Of a DNA stretch of 64,000 bases, positions 32,629 through 40,553 are shown piece after piece. This stretch comes from an uncultured Bacteroidales bacterium (GTDB lineage Bacteria; Bacteroidota; Bacteroidia; Bacteroidales; Paludibacteraceae), in assembly GCA_934728255.1 (NCBI GenBank), contig CAKVEC010000010.1:1-64000 (forward strand). The letters run 5' to 3'. Positions within the stretch are counted from its first letter, which is position 1. The number at the start of each line of letters is the position of its first letter. The position numbers and the translations under genes are program-made. The notes under the pieces are model-generated. The model searched no databases. It was not told where the DNA came from and saw only the letters and a list, made by a program, of their open reading frames with translations.

Positions 32629-33617
32629 AACACGAATATGTTTTTTAGAATACGTAATAAGATATTTTTAGGAGGTGTCAAGTGTGTATTATAGATTAGT
32701 TTATATGTATGCAAAGCCGATTGCACCAACGGATAATTTTTAATAAGATGTAGTTTTTTAACGCTGTTGCATAGTCCGTTTACCCGAATTTCTTTTTTCA
32801 ATGAACCGTACATAAAAATGGCAATACATTCTGTATAAGGAATGATATTTTGTTCTACAACCTTTTTGTTTTTCTCTAATAGCAAATCTGTTTCTCCCAT
32901 TTTTTCAAGCATAGCCAATATGTTTTCCATTTTGCGGTAAGTGTAACTCCCATTGGTGTGCTCTGTTTTATGCATATACAAATGCCTCTGTACTAATGGA
33001 TATGTTTCTATTCCATATTGTATTCCACAAGCAAAGACCATTGTATTAAAGAGCCGATCCTCTATGGCTACATATCGCGTATCAACAAATGTGATAGCAT
33101 TTTTCTGCAAAAAATCACGTTGGTATATATATGTCCAGACGGAAGGGCTATACAACTCTGACTTCCCTGAAAAAACTGATAAATATGCCTCCTGTGTATA
33201 ACAACATAAACTGTTGGACAATTCCGGCATCTCAATATACGTATCGTACGAACCCACAAAAGGTACTTGTGCTTTCTGTGCTTCACAGACCATAGTTTCC
33301 AGAAAATCCGCTACCATAGTGTCATCATCATCGCAAAAAGCAACATATTCACCACTTGCTGCTTTTAGACCGATATTACGACTATTTCCAATGTGCTGAT
33401 TATGTGCATTTTCTATAATTTGTATGCGTGAATCCTGTTGTGCATATTGTTTGGCTATTTTGTCGCTGCCATCAGTAGGGCAGTCGAGCACGCAAATAAT
33501 TTCGATATTGCGCAGTGTCTGTGCCAATACGGAATTGAGACAGTCGTTCAAACTGTCTCCTGCATTATAAACAGGTATAATAACACTGACGGTAGGTATA
33601 ATCTCTGTTGTCATCAA
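32625..33617 (-). CDS. GT2 glycosyltransferase
   Basis: Second family 2 glycosyltransferase of the operon (330 aa): PTVSVIIPVYNAGDSLNDCLNSVLAQTLRNIEIICVLDCPTDGS, then GEYVAFCDDDDTMVADFLETM with the DxD-type metal site near residue 96. It overlaps both neighbours by four bases, which indicates translational coupling. Its base composition is visibly more AT-rich than that of the flanking housekeeping genes, as is common for glycan-cluster cargo. Confidence 0.92.
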   Translation of the reverse strand: MMTTEIIPTVSVIIPVYNAGDSLNDCLNSVLAQTLRNIEIICVLDCPTDGSDKIAKQYAQQDSRIQIIENAHNQHIGNSRNIGLKAASGEYVAFCDDDDTMVADFLETMVCEAQKAQVPFVGSYDTYIEMPELSNSLCCYTQEAYLSVFSGKSELYSPSVWTYIYQRDFLQKNAITFVDTRYVAIEDRLFNTMVFACGIQYGIETYPLVQRHLYMHKTEHTNGSYTYRKMENILAMLEKMGETDLLLEKNKKVVEQNIIPYTECIAIFMYGSLKKEIRVNGLCNSVKKLHLIKNYPLVQSALHTYKLIYNTHLTPPKNILLRILKNIFVL

Positions 33618-34774
33618 AGATGGAATTTTTGTTTTAATTTACGTGTGTACTCCCAAAGAGTACTTTTGAGAACTCTCCAGCCGATAATATATCGGATTGC
33701 ATGCGAGAAGCCTTTGCGTGCCACCAGTTTCCTGAACAATTTTCTGCTTTTTGGGCTAGGTGTGCTCTTACGCAAAGAATAGGGGTATGATAGTCGTTCT
33801 GAATATGGGCGTTCTTCTGCTATAATCGTCGGGTAGGCTTGTTGTATTTGCGAGAAAAATGATTCCCCTTCAGGTGTATTGAGAAGAACTGCAGATACAT
33901 TATCGGCAGGATGGAGGAACGGTTTTTCCGTTCCTAATCCGATGAAATCGCCTAATGTAATATCAGCTATTCGCTCCGGACGTGCATAGCGGCAAGTATA
34001 ACAATTTTCGCGCAGAGATACTCCGAATAGGAAACCTGCGAAATAGTAATCGCGTCGTCCTGATAGATTTAGCAACAGTTGATGTTTATCCCATAATGTA
34101 GTTCTAAAATTATGTCCCTCATTGTCTCGGAAACGAACATCTGTTATATTTTGCAGGCGGTGTGCACCTTTGATCCTACGAAACTCTTCTTGAAAATAGC
34201 GAACAGGACTGACACCGTGACACATCAAATCTACTGTCAACAGGTTGGAATAGTCTTTTCCTAAATAGGTCAACAAACCTGCTACTTGGCATGGAGTGGA
34301 TAAATAAACCACTTGTTTGTCATTATTAAGCAAGTGCCTGATTTTACGAAATGTATTGTCTCCGACCTTGCTTTGTATATACTTGGAACCTTGATATACA
34401 GAAGTATCCTTTCCTTTTGTTGCGAAAGTTTGAATTGGAGTAAAATCGGTATCATATTCCGTACTTACGAATATACCTTCCCTAACGTTGATGGTAAAGT
34501 CAGCGATTTTTTTTCCGATACCTCCGGAGGCGGATTTTGCTCTCTCTGCATGGTTCTTATTCCAGGCAGCCAAGCACTTTATAGGGTAGGTGAACGGCAG
34601 AGTATGATTATAGGGGCATGCTTTTTTGCACATACCGCACTCGACGCAGCGAGTAGAATCAATATGCGGATGCCATTCGCCAAAAGTATCTTCGGTCATC
34701 GTAATACAACCAATGGTACATGCGTTGACGCACGCAAAGCATCCCGTACAATATTCTGTAGGACAGATAGTCAT
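33614..34774 (-). CDS. FrhB-like protein with two 4Fe-4S motifs
   Basis: A 386-aa protein of the coenzyme F420 hydrogenase/dehydrogenase beta-subunit family found in polysaccharide clusters. The N-terminus has two ferredoxin-type cysteine clusters (CTGCFACVNAC near 9-19 and CVECGMCKKAC near 43-53). The following domain has CLAAWNKNHAERAKSASGG and VGDNTF...VVYLSTPCQVAGLLTYLG. Such proteins usually accompany a polysaccharide pyruvyl transferase, as here (next gene upstream, one-base gap). The reaction is unproven; a redox modification of sugar is likely. Confidence 0.85.
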   Translation of the reverse strand: MTICPTEYCTGCFACVNACTIGCITMTEDTFGEWHPHIDSTRCVECGMCKKACPYNHTLPFTYPIKCLAAWNKNHAERAKSASGGIGKKIADFTINVREGIFVSTEYDTDFTPIQTFATKGKDTSVYQGSKYIQSKVGDNTFRKIRHLLNNDKQVVYLSTPCQVAGLLTYLGKDYSNLLTVDLMCHGVSPVRYFQEEFRRIKGAHRLQNITDVRFRDNEGHNFRTTLWDKHQLLLNLSGRRDYYFAGFLFGVSLRENCYTCRYARPERIADITLGDFIGLGTEKPFLHPADNVSAVLLNTPEGESFFSQIQQAYPTIIAEERPYSERLSYPYSLRKSTPSPKSRKLFRKLVARKGFSHAIRYIIGWRVLKSTLWEYTRKLKQKFHL

Positions 34775-34775
34775 T

Positions 34776-35876
34776 TTAGTGTTCTATTGAGTCTATAAGA
34801 TAGCGTATGCCGTTTTTCCGCTCAGTTATTACCCTATTGCTGATATTATCGGAATGTATGGTTTCGGTGCAGCATTCTCCGTTGTATAACCTATTGGATA
34901 ATCCATGGTGCGATAGCAAGTCTGTTATTCTCGTGTTTTGTGATTGCGGGTCGTTGTCTGCAAAACGTTTGGCAACATAAAACTCTTTACCTAAATTGAT
35001 GGATAATGCCGCAGCATGAAAAGAATCTGTGCATACCAAAGTTGCACCTAATAACAAAGATACAAACTCGTATGGTCCAGCCTCTTTGTATATCAAATCG
35101 CTATTTGTTGTATCAATGGATACGCCTGATTCATAAGATGGTACAACCACCATTTGTTGAATATTATATGCTTGACGGATAGTTTTTATCATTTGATTAT
35201 ATGCCTGTGCATTGTTTTTCCCCACAAAATAGACAAACATATATTTTTGTGGAACAGGGCGGACGAAAAAGGCTTTATGGGCAAAGTCTGTCCACTCTTC
35301 TTTAGATAGCAGGAAAGTCGGATCCGGTACGGAAACAATATCCTTTCGCTCTAACAATGAAGATAAAACTTCAACAGAAGAATGTTCCCGTACTCCAATA
35401 TGTGCAAAGCCGGAGAGATATTTTTTGACTTTCTGCTTATATTTAGGATTGACCTGCGAGGTTCCAATGCTGGAGCCATAGGCAATCTTTTTATTGTTTG
35501 GTGCAAAATATAAAAAATAGAAAGGATCCCAAAAGAACATTGTATTCCATATCTGGTCGCTCCCTGTTACGTATACATCTGTTCTTCGGTTGATTCTATA
35601 ATGCAATGGACTGATAGTGTAAAAATTCACTATGGAGTAATCGGCTATCAATTTTTCGGATTTGGTTTTCTCTACATTACTACCGCTTTTCCCGAAAGGA
35701 AATAATTTATTGAGCATCTGTTTTATAGAGCGAACCACTCCTATTTTACGAAAAAAACAAACAGAATAGCCCAAATCCGCTATTTTATGGTATAGTGCAT
35801 AGGCTTGAAGTGCAGTACCAAAATTGTCTGCTTCGAACCAAGTTACAATGGCTATTCGTTTTTTTATTTCGTTCAT
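34776..35876 (-). CDS. Polysaccharide pyruvyl transferase family protein
   Basis: CsaB/WcaK-type pyruvyl transferase (366 aa), expected to form pyruvate ketals on a surface glycan from phosphoenolpyruvate. The signatures are TWFEADNFGTALQAYALYHKIADLGY at residues about 11-36, DVYVTGSDQIWN near 95, KKIAYGSSIGTSQV near 128 and the C-terminal LVCTDSFHAAALSINLGKEFYV with the conserved histidine of the DSFHA motif. It overlaps the cytidylyltransferase gene by four bases. Confidence 0.9.
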   Translation of the reverse strand: MNEIKKRIAIVTWFEADNFGTALQAYALYHKIADLGYSVCFFRKIGVVRSIKQMLNKLFPFGKSGSNVEKTKSEKLIADYSIVNFYTISPLHYRINRRTDVYVTGSDQIWNTMFFWDPFYFLYFAPNNKKIAYGSSIGTSQVNPKYKQKVKKYLSGFAHIGVREHSSVEVLSSLLERKDIVSVPDPTFLLSKEEWTDFAHKAFFVRPVPQKYMFVYFVGKNNAQAYNQMIKTIRQAYNIQQMVVVPSYESGVSIDTTNSDLIYKEAGPYEFVSLLLGATLVCTDSFHAAALSINLGKEFYVAKRFADNDPQSQNTRITDLLSHHGLSNRLYNGECCTETIHSDNISNRVITERKNGIRYLIDSIEH

Positions 35877-36628
35877 AAATCTTCTTTGTAGGTTATCTTG
35901 CGGTTGGCGGGGGCGCCTTGCACGATGTGGATGGGGACATCGGGCAAATAGCGGTGGACGATACCGCAGTCGTCAGTGGCTTGCAGGTGCGGGTCTTGCT
36001 GGGCTCGGCGGTAGGCTGCGGCTATGGTCTCCAATCGGAACGCCTGCGGCGTCTGGGCGCACATCAGGCTGGCACGCGGCGGAATGGCTTGTACCATTTT
36101 GTCCGTTCCCCTTTCCGCCACGGAATACATCGTATCGGTGGCGGGGATGGCTACCGTTACTGCCTCGTGAGTCTCCAATGCCTTGCAGACGTCCTCAATA
36201 ATGCGTGCGCTTACAAACGGACGTGCCGCATCGTGGAGAAGGATATTTGTTATAGGATGGTTATAGGTTGGTTGGAGGATAGCCCCAACCATTCTTTGTT
36301 CGTTGTCCTTTGTTCTTTGTTCTTTGTCTTGTATTCTTCGTTCAATCTCCCGAATGGCATTGACGCTTGATTCCCAACGCTCTTTGCCGCCGGCGATGAT
36401 AAACGCCACTTTCTGCCAACCGTTGCAGAGCAGCATCTCTTCAGCACAAGCAACATAATCAGGGTGCATCACGATACCAATCTCGTCAATGCACTCTGCC
36501 TGTTCAAACGCCTCGACCGCATGTTCCAGTATGCTCCGCCCGTCCGCCAGCGGCAGCAACTGTTTGGGCAGTCCGCTGCCTACGCGGCTGCCTGTCCCTC
36601 CTGCTAATATGACGGCGATGTGGGTCAT
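35873..36628 (-). CDS. IspD/TarI-type cytidylyltransferase
   Basis: CTP-dependent sugar/polyol-phosphate cytidylyltransferase (251 aa). AVILAGGTGSRVGSGLPKQLLPL opens the nucleotide-binding domain, and ILLHDAARPFVSARIIEDV and TVAIPATDTMY are conserved. The wording of IDEIGIVMHPDY and its place in a glycan operon favour a TarI-like role (CDP-ribitol or similar), but the isoprenoid enzyme IspD cannot be excluded. Between ESSVNAI and ILLHDAARPF there are about 35 residues where the family normally has about 12. The extra DNA (36250-36343) is an 11-bp array plus a heptamer array, in frame. It overlaps both neighbours by four bases. Confidence 0.85.
   Translation of the reverse strand: MTHIAVILAGGTGSRVGSGLPKQLLPLADGRSILEHAVEAFEQAECIDEIGIVMHPDYVACAEEMLLCNGWQKVAFIIAGGKERWESSVNAIREIERRIQDKEQRTKDNEQRMVGAILQPTYNHPITNILLHDAARPFVSARIIEDVCKALETHEAVTVAIPATDTMYSVAERGTDKMVQAIPPRASLMCAQTPQAFRLETIAAAYRRAQQDPHLQATDDCGIVHRYLPDVPIHIVQGAPANRKITYKEDL
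36250..36343. repeat. 11-bp plus 7-bp arrays inside the cytidylyltransferase gene
   Basis: Three 11-base units (TTATAGGATGG, TTATAGGTTGG, TTGGAGGATAG; 36250-36282), then seven 7-base units based on TTTGTTC (36295-36343). On the coding strand they give the QDKEQRTKDNEQR stretch and the region after it. The order, heptamers then 11-mers, is the same as at 10180-10232. Confidence 0.7.
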
Positions 36629-37743
36629 GGTTTCCTTTGTTGTAATGTTTGATATATCATCAGCCCTTTGACTGTTAGCAAATATTTCTGACGCGGGTGT
36701 TTGGGAGAGTTTGGATACAACAAGTGAATATAGCCCGCTTGCATAGCAGGGGTCAAACTATAATCCTCAAAATTGGCTCTATCCTTTAACCCTAACATTT
36801 GCATTAGTTCCCGTTTCGATACCTGTTGTTCGCCTATTACTTTTATTAGTCGAGAAACAGGTTCACTTAATGCAGCAAGCATATTTTCAGTGCTTGAGGG
36901 GGTGCTTGAGGGGGTACGCTGCAACTCCGAGGAAGGATTGATAAGCATGTAACGATTTTTCAGTTCGTTGTGTTCGCCAAGAAGCAAATTTCTAAAGAAA
37001 CTTTCTAAAAAGAGGTAGTCATAGTCCACCCCTTTTGTGGCATTTTTATAATTGGTGCGCACTAATGCGTTGCGGAAATACCACGAGTTGTCTGCAAAGA
37101 GGCTATTGTCAATATCAAATCCGATAGACCGCAAATACAGAATCGTAAATACGGCAGTTGTGCGGGTATTCCCCTCGCCGAAGGTGTGTATCTGCCATAA
37201 CCCCACAGTAAAACGTGCAATATGAGCAATGATTTCGTCTTGCGATAGCCCTTTGTAACTGAAAGTTCGTTCCTGTTCGAGGTCGTATTCTATGGCAGGG
37301 CGTATATCCATATAATTCAGATAACTGACCGTATCCCCCCGAAGCACCCATTCCTTTTTTGTTATGTTATAGTCGCGTATCCGTCCTGCAAACTTGTACA
37401 CTCCGGTAAAAAGATGTTTGTGTATAGCCACATAGCCTTGCAGGGTGAAACCTACCGTGTTGCTCTCAAGCAATTCGGCAATTTTTGAGGCTACGGAATC
37501 GGCTTCAAATTGCTCATCGTCATCGGCAGTACGTGTTGTTTTTGACTGATAGTAGGAGTGTACCAATCGCTGTGCATCTTTGATACTGATATCGCCCTCT
37601 ATATGCCGTTTTGCCGTATCACGGAGATATTGCGACGGTTTGAGTCCGTCCACATCCTGCAGACCGATGGCTATAGCCCACGCCTCCGCTTTCTCTCGCT
37701 GAGACGGCTCGCTTTGCTGTATGTAGTAGTCAAATTCGGTCAT
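36625..37743 (-). CDS. Fic-domain protein with VbhA-like N-terminus
   Basis: Fic-family protein (372 aa), probably an AMP- or other nucleotide-transferase. The catalytic loop is H186-TFGEGNT-R194, a variant of HPFxxGNGR with T for P and T for the second G. Residues about 17-65 resemble the VbhA antitoxin helix bundle (DVDGLKPSQYLRDTAKRHIEGDIS) fused to the same chain, as in self-inhibited Fic proteins; the inhibitory glutamate is not clearly conserved. The C-terminus (about 300-372) looks like a winged helix (KRELMQMLGLKDRANFEDYSLTPAMQAGYIHLLYP). It is embedded in the glycan operon: four bases overlap with the cytidylyltransferase gene, 10 bases after KdsC. The target is unknown. Confidence 0.85.
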   Translation of the reverse strand: MTEFDYYIQQSEPSQREKAEAWAIAIGLQDVDGLKPSQYLRDTAKRHIEGDISIKDAQRLVHSYYQSKTTRTADDDEQFEADSVASKIAELLESNTVGFTLQGYVAIHKHLFTGVYKFAGRIRDYNITKKEWVLRGDTVSYLNYMDIRPAIEYDLEQERTFSYKGLSQDEIIAHIARFTVGLWQIHTFGEGNTRTTAVFTILYLRSIGFDIDNSLFADNSWYFRNALVRTNYKNATKGVDYDYLFLESFFRNLLLGEHNELKNRYMLINPSSELQRTPSSTPSSTENMLAALSEPVSRLIKVIGEQQVSKRELMQMLGLKDRANFEDYSLTPAMQAGYIHLLYPNSPKHPRQKYLLTVKGLMIYQTLQQRKP

Positions 37744-37753
37744 GCAATATGGG

Positions 37754-38248
37754 TCATTTGTTTGCCAGTATCATATCGCAGAGTTCGCGGATGGCACCGT
37801 CACCGCCTTTATGTGTAAGAATGATAATACCCTGAATATCTTTCACCTGTGGCATAGCGTTGGCGGGGCATGCGGGGGTACCAACGTGGGAAAGGAGGTC
37901 AAGGTCGTTGATGTCGTCTCCGACAAAACAGACCTCGTTCAAGGTGATACCCAACTCGTTGCAAATCTCCTGTGCGGCTTCCAACTTGGTTTGTTTTCCT
38001 GCCATTACTTGGCTTCCGACACCCATACGGAGGTATTCCATACCGAGTTTGCGGGCGCGGCGGGCGACTATCTCGGTGGTCTCACTGGTGAGTATGCCGC
38101 ATGGAATACCTGCTTTGCGGAGCAGCACGATACCCATACCGTCGTACACGCAGAAGCGTTTCATCTCGTCTCCGTTGGCACTGTAGTACATACCTCCGTC
38201 GGTCATGCAACCGTCGATGTCTGTCAAGAATAGTTTTACCGGTTTCAT
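37754..38248 (-). CDS. kdsC: KdsC-type HAD phosphatase
   Basis: HAD-superfamily phosphatase of the KdsC/YrbI type (164 aa), expected to remove phosphate from KDO-8-phosphate in lipid A-core sugar synthesis. The nucleophile motif is LFLTDIDGCMTDGG with D10 and D12, followed by FCVYDGMGIVLLRKAGI, the ILTSET motif, GKQTKLEAA and the terminal VCFVGDDINDLDLL. The ATG at 38248 is required because the longer reading frame would start inside the promoter. It is the first gene of the eight-gene operon. A sialic- or legionaminic-type 9-phosphate phosphatase is an alternative. Confidence 0.88.
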   Translation of the reverse strand: MKPVKLFLTDIDGCMTDGGMYYSANGDEMKRFCVYDGMGIVLLRKAGIPCGILTSETTEIVARRARKLGMEYLRMGVGSQVMAGKQTKLEAAQEICNELGITLNEVCFVGDDINDLDLLSHVGTPACPANAMPQVKDIQGIIILTHKGGDGAIRELCDMILANK

Positions 38249-38269
38249 TGCGTCTGCTTTATCAATGTG

Positions 38270-38301
38270 CAAAGGTACATTTTTTTTTGCGTATGCACAA
38301 G
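38270..38301 (-). promoter_or_regulatory. Promoter of the glycan operon
   Basis: On the minus strand CTTG (38301-38298), 20 bases, TACCTTTG (38277-38270). All eight genes down to 30712 are overlapping or within 10 bases of each other, so this is probably their main promoter. The 230 bases from here to 38531 have no recognisable gene; they are GC-rich, with a GGTGCTTAGCACC hairpin. Confidence 0.7.
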
Positions 38302-38531
38302 TGCGCGGGCGTTTTTGTTTGCCAAACGGGGAAAAGCATCAGCGGCGGGGGGGCGTGCTACAGGGCTTCCGCAAGCAACGCGCAGTGGGATGTCGGTTGT
38401 GCACAAGGCGGTGCTTAGCACCACCATCCACCGAAAGCGGCTGATTCTACCGGTAGTCTATGCTGAACAACCCGTTAATCACCCGATGCTGATAGTATAA
38501 AGATAAATGGAGACTCTATCCACAAAGCGAG

Positions 38532-38981
38532 TTACCTGTTGGCAGAATCTATCAGAATGGTTACCGGTCCGTCGTTGACAAAATCCACTTGCATATCCGC
38601 ACCAAAGCGACCGGTTTCGACGTGCAACCCGTATTCGCTGCAAAGGCGGTTGTTGAAATAATCATAGAGCGGCTCCGCCTGCTCCGGGTGGGCGGCTTGG
38701 ATAAACGACGGACGGTTGCCGTGGCGCACATCGCCATAGAGTGTAAACTGGGAAATGGAAAGTATCGCGCCTCCTATGTCTTTGATACTCAAGTTCATCT
38801 TTCCTTCCGTATCCTCAAAGACACGCAGTTGCGCCACTTTCTTGGCTATATAGTCGGCATCATTCCGGGTATCCGTATGCGTAATCCCGACCAGAAGCAT
38901 AAAACCGTTGTCAATATGTCCCACCGTTTCGCCGTCTATCCTGACCGTGGCATTCGTGGTACGTTGTACAATCACTCTCAT
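38532..38981 (-). CDS. dtd: D-aminoacyl-tRNA deacylase
   Basis: Dtd, the cytosolic proofreading enzyme that removes D-amino acids from tRNA (149 aa, usual length). The two signature motifs are present: SQFTLYGD (the SQxT motif, near residue 78) and NDGPVT (the NxGPVT motif, near 137). MRVIVQRTTNATVRIDG is the typical start. It is monocistronic with a consensus promoter at 39026-39057 and divergent from mtaB. Confidence 0.95.
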   Translation of the reverse strand: MRVIVQRTTNATVRIDGETVGHIDNGFMLLVGITHTDTRNDADYIAKKVAQLRVFEDTEGKMNLSIKDIGGAILSISQFTLYGDVRHGNRPSFIQAAHPEQAEPLYDYFNNRLCSEYGLHVETGRFGADMQVDFVNDGPVTILIDSANR

Positions 38982-39025
38982 ATCATTGTTCGTTTTTTAA
39001 TAGGATGCAGCCCTAAATCCGGCTA

Positions 39026-39057
39026 CAAAATTACACACAAAAAATAATATGTACAAA
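39026..39057 (-). promoter_or_regulatory. Promoter of dtd
   Basis: On the minus strand TTTG (39057-39054), 20 bases, TAATTTTG (39033-39026). Confidence 0.8.
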
Positions 39058-39085
39058 TCTGCCCTGCTGTTGCCCACAGCGCAAG

Positions 39086-39117
39086 TTTGCCTATATCGAA
39101 AAAAAGCAGTACCTTTG
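39086..39117 (+). promoter_or_regulatory. Promoter of mtaB
   Basis: TTTG (39086-39089), 20 bases, TACCTTTG (39110-39117). The start codon is 11 bases after the -7 element, so the mRNA has almost no leader. Confidence 0.85.
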
Positions 39118-39128
39118 CACCCCGAAAG

Positions 39129-40418
39129 ATGAAAATAGCATTTACCACACTCGGTTGCAAACTTAATTTTGCGGAAAGCAGTGCGTTAGGCAAAGCCCTG
39201 ACGCAACGTGGGCACGTGCGTGCCAAGCAAGGCGAAGAAGCGGACGTGTGCATTATCAACACCTGCTCCGTAACCGATGCCGCCGATCACAAAGACCGGC
39301 AGGCTATACACCGTATCCGCCGTCAGAACCCGAATGCCATCCTTATTGTTACGGGCTGCTATGCCCAACTCAAACCCGGGGAGATAGCCGGGTTCCCCGA
39401 GGTGGATTATGTACTCGGGCAGGACGAGAAGTTTGCCATTCCCGACCTTGTGGAGCGGCTGGAACAACGCCCGCACGAAACCACCGTTCAGACCTCCGCT
39501 ATCCGCGAAGTGGACGCTTTCCACGGTGCCTACTCCAAAGACGACCGCACGCGCTGTTTCCTGAAAGTACAGGACGGGTGCAACTATTTCTGCACCTACT
39601 GTACCATTCCGCTTGCCCGCGGCAAATCGCGCAACCCGAGCATCGCCTCGCTGGCGGACGAAGCCGCACACGCCGTACAAGAGGGAGCCAAAGAGATTGT
39701 CCTCACGGGCGTAAACATCGGCGATTTCGGACGCACTACGGGCGAAACGTTTATCGGTCTTTTGCGGGCGTTGGACACGCTGCCCACCGACCTGCAATAC
39801 CGCATACGTATCTCCTCCTGCGAGCCGAATCTGCTGAGCGACGAAGTTATCGACTTTGTAGCCCGGAGTCGCCATTTTGCACCGCATTTCCACATTCCCT
39901 TGCAGTCGGGCAGCAACGAGGTGCTGAAGATTATGCACCGCCGCTATACCCGCGAACTCTTCGCCGAGCGCGTGGAACATATCCGCCGCGTAATGCCCAA
40001 TGCGTTTATCGGTGTGGATTGTATGGTGGGTGTGCGGGGCGAGACTGACGAATACTGGGCGGATTATCTGCAGTTTATTTCCGCTTTGCCGGTCAGTCAG
40101 TTGCATGTATTCACCTATTCGGAACGCGCGCACACGCGTATGCTTGAGATGGATTTGTATGTCGTGCCGCAGAAAGAGCGCGAACGCAGGAGCAAATTGC
40201 TGCACCAAGTGAGTGCCAACAAACTGGCGGATTTCTACCGCGCTCACGCAGGCGAACCCGCAACCGTACTTTGGGAGAGCAAACGCATCCGGGTATCGGA
40301 CAACGAATATCGTATGGACGGCTTCACCGAGAACTATATCCGCATCTCCTGCCCCTATGACAAAAGCAAAATCAACACCTTTGAAAGGTTAATAATTCCT
40401 AACGATATTGCACCATAA
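39129..40418 (+). CDS. mtaB: tRNA t6A37 methylthiotransferase MtaB
   Basis: Radical SAM methylthiotransferase (429 aa) that converts t6A37 to ms2t6A in tRNAs reading ANN codons. The N-terminal UPF0004 domain has the three cluster cysteines in TLGCKLN, INTCSVT and TGCYAQ. The radical SAM motif is CNYFCTYC near residue 150. The VLTGVNIGDFG segment is typical of MtaB and separates it from MiaB and RimO. A TRAM-like end is short. ATG 39129 is the only sensible start because the longer frame begins inside the promoter. Confidence 0.93.
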   Translation: MKIAFTTLGCKLNFAESSALGKALTQRGHVRAKQGEEADVCIINTCSVTDAADHKDRQAIHRIRRQNPNAILIVTGCYAQLKPGEIAGFPEVDYVLGQDEKFAIPDLVERLEQRPHETTVQTSAIREVDAFHGAYSKDDRTRCFLKVQDGCNYFCTYCTIPLARGKSRNPSIASLADEAAHAVQEGAKEIVLTGVNIGDFGRTTGETFIGLLRALDTLPTDLQYRIRISSCEPNLLSDEVIDFVARSRHFAPHFHIPLQSGSNEVLKIMHRRYTRELFAERVEHIRRVMPNAFIGVDCMVGVRGETDEYWADYLQFISALPVSQLHVFTYSERAHTRMLEMDLYVVPQKERERRSKLLHQVSANKLADFYRAHAGEPATVLWESKRIRVSDNEYRMDGFTENYIRISCPYDKSKINTFERLIIPNDIAP

Positions 40419-40431
40419 AAACTCCGTGCCA

Positions 40432-40540
40432 TTCAGCATAGGATGTGCTTAGGATGCGCATAGGATAGAAGGGGTTTACGCTCCGTTTCTTACAGTCTGT
40501 TTTTATTATATCTTAACAAAAGGGATTGGCAGAAATCCCT
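40432..40540. repeat. GGAT-type 11-bp array and inverted TTTGTTAAGAT word
   Basis: 11-base units CATAGGATGTG, CTTAGGATGCG and CATAGGATAGA (40437-40469) resemble 280-301. ATCTTAACAAAAGGGA (about 40509-40524) is the complement of the TTTTGTTAAGAT word of 215-241 and 2107-2133. AGGGATT/AATCCCT (40521-40540) makes a small hairpin 13 bases before the SulP start. Confidence 0.6.
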
Positions 40541-40553
40541 GTATTGTGTTTTT

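Noticed and set aside
38302..38531. GC-rich stretch between the glycan-operon promoter and dtd as a gene or structured RNA
   Set aside because: ORFs there overlap in several frames without family signal, and only one short hairpin (GGTGCTTAGCACC) is clear.
39186..40247. Long minus-strand ORF (353 codons) opposite mtaB
   Set aside because: Antisense shadow of mtaB caused by base composition; the mtaB motifs are unmistakable.
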